DNA of 64,000 bases from Thunnus maccoyii (Eukaryota > Chordata > Actinopteri > Scombriformes > Scombridae): the NCBI RefSeq assembly GCF_910596095.1, contig NC_056533.1, positions 29,734,662 to 29,798,661 of the forward strand. Direction: 5' to 3'. A program made the translations under genes and the position numbers. Positions 43,217-56,500 of this stretch are shown piece after piece (the stretch's first letter is position 1; each line of letters begins with the position of its first letter). A model generated the notes under the pieces. It was given only the letters and a program-made list of their open reading frames with translations. It did not search any database and was not told the origin of the DNA.

Positions 43217-46200
43217 GTAAGGACACCAGGGGCGGGGGGTGGGGGCTAGATCAGATCCTCAGGGGACCTTTACCCTTAGAAAAGACCTTTTAAATTGCAG
43301 CTGATTAGATGTGGGCTATAGGTGACAGGGAAGATGAGAGGACATTATTCAGGGTAAATATCTTCATGCTGCTCTGTCAACCTCCTCCACATTTAACATC
43401 ACTCAAATCAAGCCATCACAAGTCTTCTCTGAGGGGCCCCTGTGACTCCCCCAAGAAGCTTTTGGGACCCCACTTTGAGAACCATTGCGCACCAAAGCCA
43501 GGTTGAGGGCCTTGAGATTTAACTTAATCTCATAAACAGTCTTTGTGCAATCTAAAGATTAATGGCTCACACAAGATAGCGTGAAATTAATGGGAATTTA
43601 CAATAAACCAGAATGTTTATAAGTTGTTGTTTTTTTCTGAGGCCTGCAGCTCAAGACATATGTTGATTTAAGTGTTGAACAACGTCACAGTCACGGTTAT
43701 TCAGTTATTCCTCTTGATTCAATTGTTTCTGATGAAGTCATCCAGCATATTTTACACGCGTGTTAAGTGATCATAATCATATTGAAACTCAAAATGCAGC
43801 AACACCCTTGAGAACAAATGTTATTGAGCTACACTCACACATACTTCTCTTGTGTTTTTATTGCCTGCCCTACAGTTTTATTTCATAACTCTGCTCTTGC
43901 TTTGGTCCACCATTTCTTTGATATCCTCTCGACATTCCAAACACATTACACACTTATTTAAATCTGCGCAAAACTTTGCTTCCCACATCATCCAATTGAA
44001 GGTCGCTCTCAAGTTGCACTTAGGCTCTTTTTTCTCTGACAAGGAGGTCCTCCTCTTGTTATTTAGGTGAAGGAGTGCCGATAATATACAGTTTGCATAG
44101 TGCTGGCGCCAGACTGACTCGCTGGGTATCTGACTGACTGAGGACTCCGGCAATTACTGGCTCCGCTCTTAAAGGGGCCGCAGCCACAAACCCATGTCCA
44201 CTCTGCACTGGAGGGACTATCCCTGCTGCTGCAGCATTACTTAGCTTATTTACAGTGCTGCTTTGCACAGAAGTCCTCCTGTGTGTCTGTGTGTGTGTAT
44301 GTATGTGTGAATGAAACTGTCTGATGATGCAGGACAAGCAGAGGATAAATAGATCAGTCAAAAACTCTGTGAATCAAATACAGTTCTTAAAATAAATAAA
44401 GATACAGTGGGTTGAAGTACTTGCAGGTTTAAATTAAGTTGTACAGATATGTTTACAGTGATGCAACTGTGAGCTTTTCAAACAAAGCGATCAATCAACA
44501 GCTGCCAGGCTTTGATATAAACATTTGATTGTTTAATGGAGCAAAACCACATGATGCAGATCAGTTGATAATTTAGGATTACGATCATACAGCCTTTAAT
44601 TTTTCTCATTTTTGTTGTATTTTCCAGAATCACCTCCTCCCCCATACTCTGTGTCCCGTTCAGATGAACACAAGCCACTGGGTGAGTTTTGGAAAAATGG
44701 CAAGTGAATGACACAGAGGGTGTCGTCATCATCGTATTTTTAGATTGAAAACACAGATTACTGCTTGTGTTGGAAGTGACGCTGTTTGTCGGGATTTACC
44801 TGTGATCATCTTCCCTTTGATGACACCTAGAGTTGATAATACGGAGCCTCTGTTTTTGCATACAAGCTGTCTGTTCCAGGATCTGGAACTAATGATTAGG
44901 GATGCAACTAATGATTGTTTTCATTATCGATATATCTGATGATTAGTCTTTCAATTAATTATGTCAGAAAGTAGTGACAAACACAGTTCTCCAGAGCCTA
45001 AGGGGATGTCCATAACCTAAACATATTCAACTTGTAATAATGTAAAGCAGAGAAAACCAGAAAACCAGAGAATGTTTGGCATCATGTTTGATAAATGAGA
45101 AAGTGATTATCAAACTCAACTACTTGTTACAGCACCAGTCTCATTCTTCTACTGTATGTTTGTCCTTTTTTCCCACATTTACCAGACTCTACTCTGTCTT
45201 ACACTGAAACTGTGCTGCCCCTCTTCTCCAACCCGCCTCACATTACGCCAAGAGACTACACAGGTGAGTAACTTGAATTATTTATCATTGCAGCAGGACA
45301 TAAACATTGTGACCAGGCAGATGTTTGCTTCAGATGAGCATGATTTGTATTCCAGAACAGGAAACTTTTCCAACAAGAAAAAAGTTTTTATTTGCATGAC
45401 ATGTATGTGTGTGTGTGTGCATTTACAGACTCACACACTCATGCATGCAAACGCACGTAGCTCACTTATGTCCTCTCCATGAATGTTTACATAAAAGGCT
45501 AAATTGCATTTACTGGCGTTATTATGTTGTGCTTTCCTTCCTATTTTCAAAGGTTGTTAAGACAACCAAAAACTCCACAGCATAAAGCTTCTATTGTCCG
45601 AGAGGCATGGAGGGCTCGGTGGGGGTCTGGGGTCTCTCGCTATCTAGATGCCGCAGCAGTGTAGCCTTTCTGTCTGTCTTTCTCCCTCTGTACGCTTTCT
45701 CCACAGCAAAATATTTCGCTGGGACGAAGCTGCAATAAGATCCCCGTGCATACTCCCAATCCCCTTTGCCTCTGGAACCACCCATCCCCCTCTTTCCCTC
45801 TTTCTTCCCTCAAATCCCTCCATTCCTCTCGGCAATTGAGCAGTGGAAAGAGGCTGGCATTTTGGGGGCGGGGGAGCTGAGCGGCTCTGATGAGGCTGAG
45901 GTGTAGAGTTTTGTGTGCATGTGTGTATATGTGGAAAGGGAGGGCTGAGGGGTGCGTTTGGACAGGAAACAGCCCCCTCTAGATGATGAAACTGGAGCTT
46001 TATTTGTTTACGTGCTGGGGTCGGGTGGAGAGGTGCTTGTAGCGTTAGAAGAAACCCACAAACCCACTCAATCAAGCCTCCCCGGACTCACTTGTGGACG
46101 GTGTTGAAAGGTGAATGGGTACCTATGAAGTCTGTGTAGTGTAGTCACGGCATCGCAGACCTGTCCGAGGAGCCCCAATGAGACTTAATTGTGTGTGTGA

Positions 46201-49200
46201 TTGTCAGGTTCTATCACATATGATGAAATACTTGCTCATTTACAATTTTTTTTCAAGTTGTTGTACATGTTTGGTTAGTTTAGAGGCATGGCTGTAGTCA
46301 GGATTTTAGAAAACGCCTCACCACTCTCAGAAGATTTTGACCAGAAATCAAAACAAAGAAGATGCCTTAATTACTTTACCATATTCAGTTTATTTGTCAA
46401 GGAAAGTTTTTGGACATTTTATTTCCCAACATCAATGTCTAAATAGTGATTTGAAGCCTTAATTCTCCAAACTGCATGGAATAAAATTCTGGGTGAGAAA
46501 TGCTGACACTTTTTAAATATTCTAACTTTACACCAATCATCGTTGGTGTAAAGTTAGTCGAATTTAAACACACTAAGTCTAAAAATACTGGAATCAGCTT
46601 ATCAAATACCCACCATGTGTAAGATTTTAATTGTAGAATCTAACCAACCACGGTATGAAACAAAGCAAATTCACAAAAAATAGAAAATAAAGAGGGTCTG
46701 CAATGGTAGCTATGGCTCTGTTTAGATGTTTTTTGAGGCTGTGACTTAAGAGTTAACATGCATTTTTAATACAAATAATGATTATTATTTCTTTCTTTCT
46801 AAGTGAAAACAAATCTGTCAAACTTGTTTAAGTGTTTCTAAGTTAATTTCACTGACAAAACAAGGACACAAAGTTGTGTTTTAGGAAGCGAATCTTGAAA
46901 ATAATCCAAATGTCTGTTGAGTCAAGGTCACAATTGAGTGAAGAGTCTAGTTTTAGGTTGAGCTGAGTAGCAAGGGGAGGTACCTCCTATTGTCTGCCTG
47001 GTGAAATAAGTAGAAATAGATCAGTTTTCTTACAAGAAGACGTGGTGTGTGAAGTGTTTGTGTGACTCTGCGTGTGTGTGTGGTCTCTGATCCCCTGCCC
47101 CCCACACCAGAGCACTGGAGCCGAGAGCTGGATCTCGGGCCAAGAGCATGAGCAAGAACAAGACTTGGCTAAACAGAAGTAATGAAGAAATCTGCATGCA
47201 GTTTTTGTCATGAACTCTGACAGGTTATAAGACGCTCCTATTGAGCTACAGCTGGTATAATAACAGGAAATAAGCTGAACATGAAGCGAGTATCAAAGAA
47301 CTGTAGCTTAAAAAGCCCTTGATGTTGGTTAGATCTTTCAAAAGTGTAAATGAGTCTTTTTTGTGCAGGTGATCCTCTGGAATATCATCTAAAGCCTGTG
47401 ATGTTTTCTTTAGAACAAAAACAAGCATTGAACATGTGCTCTGGCACTTCAGCATCTTTTTTTATTATTCCTTTTAAACCAGCTAGCTTTAAAGAAAAAG
47501 CAGCAGCAGGGCGTGGTCCATACATACCTTTGCCCTGGCCTCTTTTATCATTCGATCAGTTAACGTTCCCTTTAAACCACAGCAAACAGCCCCGCTTTGA
47601 AAAAGGAAATGTCTACTGGAGGTTTGGTAGGCTTATATCGAGTTGGACTATCCCTCTGTGACTCCAACAAAACGTGTCATTCAACTGCTTATTGTCAGTG
47701 TGTGTGTGTGTGTGTGTGTGTGTCTGTGTGTGTGTGAGTATGTGTGTGTGCGTGTGTGTGTGTGTGCGTGAGAATGAGAGAGACAGGGAGAGACGGGGAG
47801 GAATTTCTGTCTGACTCGGTGATAAGATCGTCTCAGAATACTCACATAGGGGTTCTATCAGGACAAAAACACACACACGCACACATATAAACACACTCAC
47901 CAATCACGCGATTTGTTGGAAGGAAGGCAAAGTTCTGCTTTCGTACCTTCATGATTGGTGCGTAACAAAAAGTTAGATCTCTGCTGCATTTAATGCGGCC
48001 TGTTCTGCATATATATAGAGTATATATTAGATATATTTAGACTATTCAGCGCTATTTTCTGCTCCTTCTACTTCTGCTCCCATCCTCCTGTAGCATATAT
48101 GATTCACATCATGTGACTGATACACAAATTACTAAATCTCGGAATGAAATTTGCCTGCATCACCAAAATCTGTGATTATGGACACTGTTTGCCAGATTTT
48201 ATAAGTGATGTGGCTTTAGGTTGACACTGATGGTGTATTGGTTCAAAACACTTTGGCCCAAACTGAAATATACAACTTTGACAAACAGGTCAAAATATCC
48301 ACTTGTACAAAAATCTAATTTCATGACAGACTTTGAGATGAAAGCTAACATACAATGCTAACATATTTTACTTCCAGACCTCTGAACCACCGTCCACATT
48401 TCTGATTTGTTTGAATCCCTGTGGCGATGTGCTCGTTGATGGCTGTTTCGGCCAGTAGGCAGCTTTACTAACGGGGACGTAACATAGCTATCCAGGTACA
48501 TCCACGAAGAATAACAACAGAAATAAAACACCCCAATATGGCGACAAGCATGGATGAGATCGTCTCTGCTGACAGGTTGTTGTAAGTCGACTCAAACATA
48601 AGAAAAAACAACTCTGAGAATGTGTAACTGCTACAGCAGCTTCTCTGGCGACGTGAAAAAGACGCTGATGGGACTGAAACATCACCGAAAGAACATAACC
48701 TACCTTCCAAACAAAAAACAGCTAACATGAACATAATATCAGACTGAATGAATGAGGTGAAATTAAATGGCCGTTCAGTCTAATTATTAAGCTAATGCTG
48801 CCATTCTAACATTAACATATCGATTTGTTGTACTGTAGCGCTACATATGCTAAATGTAACCATGTTAACATACAATTGTCGTTGACATACATGTTGATAT
48901 GCCATTAATGTATAACATATTACCAGCCCATCATTATCAGGCTGAATTGCATTTAACTGGGTACATTAGTTAACTTCTCTATCTGAATCAATTATATTAG
49001 TGTAAATATTGAATTTTATTTCCACTGAATTGCATCTTCTTTTTGATACGTCTTTACTTCTTTCCCCCCGAGTAGGAGATATAATATTGGCAGAAATCCC
49101 CCCATAATTACTAGATAATACGAGAAGGCTGACATTAAGGGTTGTTCCAGCTCATCTGCTCATATTTGCGGTCTGTATGTAATAGATTCAGATTCAGATT

Positions 49201-52200
49201 GGAAGCGAATGTGACACACAATGTCATAAAATAACCTTTTGATTTACTCCATGGGCTTTCCTCTGGCACAAACTCAGACCAGATTGGACATTTTTGCTCC
49301 ATGAGTGGTAAAGATCTAAGAATAACAAAGTCTCCATCTTTGTTTCCGGGTGTGTAATGAGAATTACAGCCTGATGTTGCTGCTAGCATGACTGAAGATG
49401 TAGTCTTGTTTTTTTACTAGCAGTTCTTTTTTTACAGAAAGCATCCTTTTGATTTTGAGGGATCACAAGCCTAGAAGGACAAATAAATTGAGAAACATCA
49501 CTAGAGTTGTCAAGCAGTTGTCCACCCTCTTGTCATCAGGGCTCTGGTTTTCCAACATGTGGAAACAAGTGAAGCAATGATACTTAGCGGACATTAGTAT
49601 GGCCTGGATGCACTGAAGTAAGACAAGAAGACTGCTCCCTCTCTGCCCTCAGTAATCATATTTTGGTGGCTTATTTGCTTAAGCAGAGCAAGGTATCAGC
49701 CAAACATCCTGTCTCAAAGCCCTGTCTGCACTCGCTGCAGCATTAACCCCATGAATTGGCCCTTTGACTGATGGGGCACGGCCCAGGAATGTTGGGAAAT
49801 TGGGAAGGTGAGGGGGAGTAGGGTCTTGGAGTGAAAGAGGTGGGAGGGGGGATAAGGGGGTCTGACTCTGGAGAGTGACATCTGATACATGTTTGAACAT
49901 ATCGCCGTTAATACTTAAGAAACGCAGAGCGGAGCCGACATTCTTGGAAGTTTGGAGGACAGTTTTAAGAGAGGGACTGCACCATGCTGTTTTAGTGAGC
50001 TTGGTTCATAAAGCGTTCCAGGTCAGTCCAGGTTGACACAAGGTTTTGTAAATGATCTACTGAGGCTATACGACTCTAAAGTAAAGATTTGTCTCACAGG
50101 AGCATGAATTTTAAATGAGATACCTTTTCAGGATCCAAGGAAGAATTGATTTCTGAGATATCAATAATGCACCAAAGTCTTGAGATGTAAAAATAGTGCA
50201 AAGACAAAAAAGTAAACACCCACATTCTACCGCGTCCAGCGAGAATCTATCCGTCTAAGTCTGGATGGGTCCTCTCAGTGACCTGAACCTCCAGCCTGTT
50301 TGCTGGCGCGCGTACAACACTTGCTCTTATGCCTGACTGAGACACATTAGACTATGGAATTCAACATCAAGTGCTGGCCCATTAACCATTTGCCATTTCC
50401 TCAAATATTTTCCATCACGGCTCTTTTTCACTACAAGAAGGGTGAGGACGCGGAGCCACCACTCACTCACAGACTTTTATGTTGACGGTGGTTTAGTGGG
50501 GTTTTTGAAGCTTTTTTTTTTCTTTTCACATTTTATGCTAAATGGCAGAATGTTGACACTGTTATTATCTAGAGTAACTTTAAAGCACAGCAGCAGTAGA
50601 GTAATGGTGGGTACTTGATTTTCCAAAATGACCACCAAGCAAGTGCAACTCATTATATTTCCCAAACCATAATGTTTTAACCTGAAAATGAACAGCTAAT
50701 CAACAAATGAAAAATGAAAGAATAGATCAGCAGGAAGGTAGAAACATTGTTCTGAAAGTCATGAGGGCGGGGCGAGAGGAAGGGAATATAAGGGAATATA
50801 TATTCAAGGAATTATAGATGATGTGAGTATTCTTTGGTAATGTATTTTGATTAACGGTAAGTTGAGATTTAACAATTGAAGTTCATACATACCTGTCAAT
50901 CACGTTTGTTTCATGCACAATAAAACAAGAGTCAACAGCCATGATAGTGGCTCAGTGAGCCTGTACTTAGGCAATGTTAACACAATGACAGTGATAATGC
51001 TAACATGCTGAAGTTTAGCAGATTAAATGTTTACCATGTTCACCATCTTAGTGGTGCTAGTAGTCTTGCTAGTAGCACTATACACAAAGTACAGCTGATG
51101 GGAATGTCATGAGTTGTGCAGGAATCGGGTCATAAACAAAAGGTCAAGTCAAAATTTTTGACCTGATGATGGAGCTACAGGATATTAAAAGTTATTCCGA
51201 TTCATCCTGTGAGGGACATGAATATCCGTACCAAATTTCATGGCAATCTTCCCAAAAGATGTTAGAATATTTCAGTCTGGACCAAAGTGGTGGACCGACC
51301 AATCGGAAGACCAACATTGCCAAAGACAAGACCCTCATCATGAAACAGTGTCTCCAATTTCAATCCTGTCCCCCTAGAAATGATGTTTTTATACAACTCA
51401 ACTGTTTTCCCAATTATGTTGCATTGGCAAACGTAAGCGCTGCCTGGATTATGCTCACAGGCAATATTTTTTTAAAATTAATTAAGCATTATATTTATAT
51501 ATCACTCTGAGGTCAGAAGGAGGAGGTCGGGGTGGATGGCAGACATACAAGATGCAGGCACCAGAGACCGGGGTTCGCATCCTTAGTCCTGTGTGTGTGT
51601 TTAGATTTAGGCAACAAAAGCACTTTGGTTAAGGTTAGTGAATGATTGTGATTTCATTTAAATGATAATAAACTAGCTGCTTCAAGTCACTGCATTCTTT
51701 TTTTTAAACCAAGACCATGATCTTTCCCTAACTTTAAGTGCTGCTAGCGCCTAAACATAACCATAAAAAGTTTAATGATGCTCTAGTTTCTACCAGTGGA
51801 TATTTTACTGCAAGAACGGATATTTTGTCTCTGAACGTTTCACTCATACGTTCAGGATTAACATTTTTGCAACTTGCCAAATCCTTTATTTAACAACATT
51901 TTCTCAGTATTTTGAGAGAAAATGTAATTCAGCCAGTATTACGTTTCTAGTCAAAGATATTTACTGCATATGACGTAATTTTGAGGAGACGGGGTTACCC
52001 AATTAAACCAAAAAAGGTAACTTTTCCTTGCTTACGCTGTTACTTGACAAAACATTTAGAAAAGGTTTATATTGTGTAGTTTATTCATAAGTCTTTATAA
52101 CTGTAATTCTGAATGAGGCCATTTCAATCGCAGTTTTACTTTTTTTGAGTTTGAACTGTGTTGTTATTTCATCTCAGTTTACTTATCTCATTCTTTCATT

Positions 52201-53525
52201 TCATTGTCTGACTGGTTTGTCTTCAATCAACTTTAAAAATCTATGATATATTTTTATCTCCTGTATTTAATCATTACATGTACAAATAATCTTAAAACTC
52301 CGAGCTGATGGAGTCTCGTCACCTCTTGAGGTTTTCATGCTGAAACGTCTGTCAGTGAAGAAATGTGTAAACATCTTTGTGTACAGATGCACAGATTGAT
52401 TTTCTGGGCAAATTGTAGCTTGAAGACAGTCAGCATGCATACCTCTACAGTGCTTACTTATTCTGCAAGTGCTTGAGGGTATCTGAGGTCCTCATGCTTC
52501 AAACAGATGATGATTGGTTGAGCAGGAAAGGATTTCCGTATTACTGCGGTTTGGCCAACTTGGAACTGAAGGAAAGAAGCAAAAGCACATATTATTTATT
52601 CCCTATTTTTAAATATTTTCTTCATTAGATTTATTTTCCGGGATTTCTGTGTTTGATCTTCCTACGTTCTGGCTTCGTAGATGCAATGCTGATTCATTGC
52701 ATTTCCATCGACACTGTGTGCAGTTTGCAGGCAGATACAAAAAAAAAGTGTTTTCAGACTTGCAGATGCAGAAGCATGTTTCAAGACATTTACAACTTGT
52801 AGGTCCCACTGGATTTGCATGTATTTAAGAGGTCTTACACATCATAAGCAGATTGTCTTTTTTGTCATATCAATGATGTTCTGATTAGCTTTTCTCCCTT
52901 CTTTCAGTGTCCCCTTCATCTTTTTTCCTTTTTTTTCTTTTAGTCCACTTTTACTCTTCTTTGTCAGTTCATTTTACTTCTGCCTTTTATTGTTTGTACA
53001 CCCTCTTTTGATCTCTTCCTTCCTTCTCTCTCTCTCTCACTGTCTTTATAACTCTTATTCTTTCTCTCTTTTACTTCAGTCCATGTTGTCAGGCCATCAC
53101 AATTTAAAATAAGGTTTAAATTACAGGACTGACTGTGGCTTTCCGTTGTTCCCTCAGAGTTTTTGCCAACTCGCAATTTGGCTTTTAATGGAATCCTGCC
53201 ATGCTGCTGAACCTAAAGATTCTTTGCAGATGTCGACAGGCTCTGACTCTGTGAAATGTAGGAAGCTGTCGCCTGTGCTGTGCACTGTGAAGGCAGTTAG
53301 TTAAGGCTTTATTTGTTTATTTGAGGGAAGCGGCATTCACCTTGTTTTCAGGCGTTGTAGCTCCCTGTTTTTAGGGAGGGCATTGTGTGTGTGTGTGTGT
53401 GTTTGTGTGTGTTCATAAGCATTCACCCATGATACTGGAAACTTGCTGCTCAATAAGTCCCACACTGACACACAGACATAATACAATATTCACTCTTACT
53501 GAAAAATGTAAGACCATATACACAC

Positions 53526-53556
<31 letters not shown>

Positions 53557-56500
53557 GAGCTTTTGATCATAATTTAATTCTTACTCAAAAACTACCTGTT
53601 CATTGTCTTTGCATCGTGAATTACAGTCATGTTTGATGCTTTTCAATAATGTTACTCTCCCTAATTTCTTTCTTTTTGCTTTTAGATATGCTACCACTTT
53701 GGTTCAAACATGATCTAACTAAAGTGTATGATCGAGTTTTCTGGTGACACTGCTATTCAGTGTGAAACCTGTATGATTAGAACATAGATACAATAGTGAT
53801 TCCCATTAATTTTCTTGATTTATAAGGTAACACTTTACAATAAAGTACACAGCAGTTCATCTTCTTGATAATAATCTTCTATATAGTCCTTGATTCAGAT
53901 TCATTGAGGAACTTCTTATTAGCGATTCATTGATTATGAGGTTGTTACTGATTTGTTTTTTATTCCTTTGTAACTACTTTTTGTACTGTATCATAAAATG
54001 TTCCAAAATTATGTTCTACAATATTGCATTTGATATAAATAAGGATACAAGTATTCAATAGTAGCGTTTTTCTTTTTTTGTTGCAATTTTTTATGATTTA
54101 CAGACGCAAAAAATCAGGTGCCAGGTGATTTATTTCGTACCAATTTCAGTTCATAAAAGTGTTTAAATGCCATACGAACAAAAACAAAAATGATTATTTC
54201 TCAACATATTTCTTTCAACATGAAATAAATGTTCAAAATGTTCATTTGCTATGTTGCTTGCGCACGCTTTCTTAAATAGCAACATACAATTTCACAAGTC
54301 TTAAAGATATGGAGAATGTGGCAGATGGTAAACATGTTCACACTTCTGCTAATTTTCTCAAGTATATCTGTCAAATTAGTGCAGGTCTCACAGTTCTTGT
54401 GTTTCCTCCTGACCGTGTTTGTTAAGTTTAGTGATTTTGTATTTTTACTGCTGCTACTTTCAAATTCACCCAAATTAAGTTTAAGTAGGAATTTCATAAA
54501 TATTTCTTCATAGTGGAATAAATCGATCGATTCCACCAATAAATGTGTGTAATTATGTAGCGAGGAGTGAAGGCCATATAGTCGGATCACGTGAGACTCA
54601 ATGAGAGACTTGTCAACTTGACCCCTGTGACTGGCTGAGCGGGGGGAGGAAGTGTCGAGGAAGAGGGCCTGTCCAGGAATGTGTTGGGAGGGGAGGTTTG
54701 TCAACTACAGCGAGCTCTGCCTCTCTGTGTCTGTCTCTGCTTTTCTGTCTCTAATCAGATTGAAATAATCTTTCTTAAAGGTACAAAAAAACTAAAGGTT
54801 AGTTATGATTAAAGCTAAAATATGACGGCATATTTGTCCTCTCGAAGCGGTGAGCTAAGTCTGATTTCTGTCTGTATGATACCTGTATCGTGTAGATGTG
54901 TCTCTGGTGCTTCTGTAGGTAAACACGGGCACCTTCTCAAAATACAACCACATGTGTTGTGTAGAGAGGCTACACTGGTTTTACAGTCACCACATGAACT
55001 GTAGCTAATGGTAGTGTTTGTTGATAGTGAAGACAACATGGAGCAGACAGTAATCTTTCTTTACTCTTATCAAAAAAACGCTACACAGATTAGCTCATTC
55101 TCATCTAGCAAAGAAAGTTTCAGTGCACACTTTGCCTCCTTTGTTTTTGAGCGTGATCGAACGTGAATGTGATTACATCAGGTTGAGTGGGAATGCACAG
55201 CGACCGACCAGACAATCATCTTTTACGCCGGTGCTACAACAGTCAAGAGGTAGAGCCAAAGCAGAACAATAAATCACTTTGTTGTTACTGTGGGAAGGAT
55301 AATTAAGGCTTCAGTCCCACCATCCTCTGGCTCTGTTGGTTAAGTTGCATTTAAAACAGTTGCAGAAACTAAACCTGCTTCAAGATACTAACAGTTAGAC
55401 CAGTTCAGGACCCCTCACAATAACACACAGTACAATCAGCCTGTCAGGTTCTCTTTATTAGATAAATTCAGGTCAAGTGAAGTGAAGTCAGTTTTATTTG
55501 TATAGCCCAATATTTGCCTGCAGGGGGCTTTACAATATGTACAACAATACAACATCCTTTATCCTTGGACTTATGAGTCAGATAAGGTAAAACTTTCCAA
55601 AAGCACCTTTAATGGAAAAATTTGAAGAAACCTCAGGAAGAGCGAAACAGAGGAATGATCTCTCTTTAGGACGGACGGAGATGCAATATAACTGAAATGC
55701 AGCATGGAAACACAGGATGACAAAATTTATAGACGGACTGATATACATAGGCATATAGACATAGACATATTGATAGACATATATGAAGGAGGACATTTAG
55801 CAACTTCTACATACCACCAAACAGGAAGGTCCACCCCTAGAAATCACAAAAGAAGATCCTATCAACCAAAAATATACAATGACTCATTACTGAGTCTTCT
55901 GAGTCATTAGCTAGCTGTCATATTTTACTGACATGAGGCATCCCTGCAGTGCTTTCTCATTGTTCAAGTTCAGTGCTTTTTCATACTGCTTCAATTTTAA
56001 GGGACACGCAGGGTTACTGTATGAGTCAGAGCAGCTTGTTCTTGCATTTAAGAAGAAAATGTGTTCACGATCTCCAATGGCAAGGTTATTGTGCAACAGA
56101 AAGAAACCAGACTGCATCTTCACTGCAGTGATGTGGCGTAGACGTGTCTCTGTGTATGATGGGCGTAAACCGATATTTCACTTTGCAGGAACTTGTACAG
56201 CATTTAGTAAGTTTTCCTCATTCTGAGTTTAATTAAATTGAACTCAGAATGAGGCCTACAGTTGCCCGGAGGAGCACTGATAACGTGGTTGGATGTATTA
56301 TTCATTTGTGAGGATGCATTTTTCAGATTATCCATTGGGTTTTGTTTTTTTTATGTTTTTTTAGCTTGAGAAGGTACACTTAGTTTATCTGAAACATTCA
56401 AAATCACCAATGATTTTCAATTTTCTTTGACCAGCGACAACATGCTGGTTCCCACGTAGATTGAGCAGTTTTAAAACTCACCAATTTTCACCAAACAACA

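Noticed and set aside
51166..51510. 114-codon ORF with weak protein-like look
   Set aside because: Lies within a dispersed repeat (50938-51325), so it is repeat-derived.
51555..51575. tRNA gene at the GGGGTTCGCATCC box
   Set aside because: No A box, acceptor stem or anticodon arm could be folded upstream. At most a degenerate SINE.
54249..54704. 151-codon minus-strand frame in smad6 intron 3
   Set aside because: It begins with TTG, has no recognisable domain and lies in AT-rich intron without a splice or promoter context.
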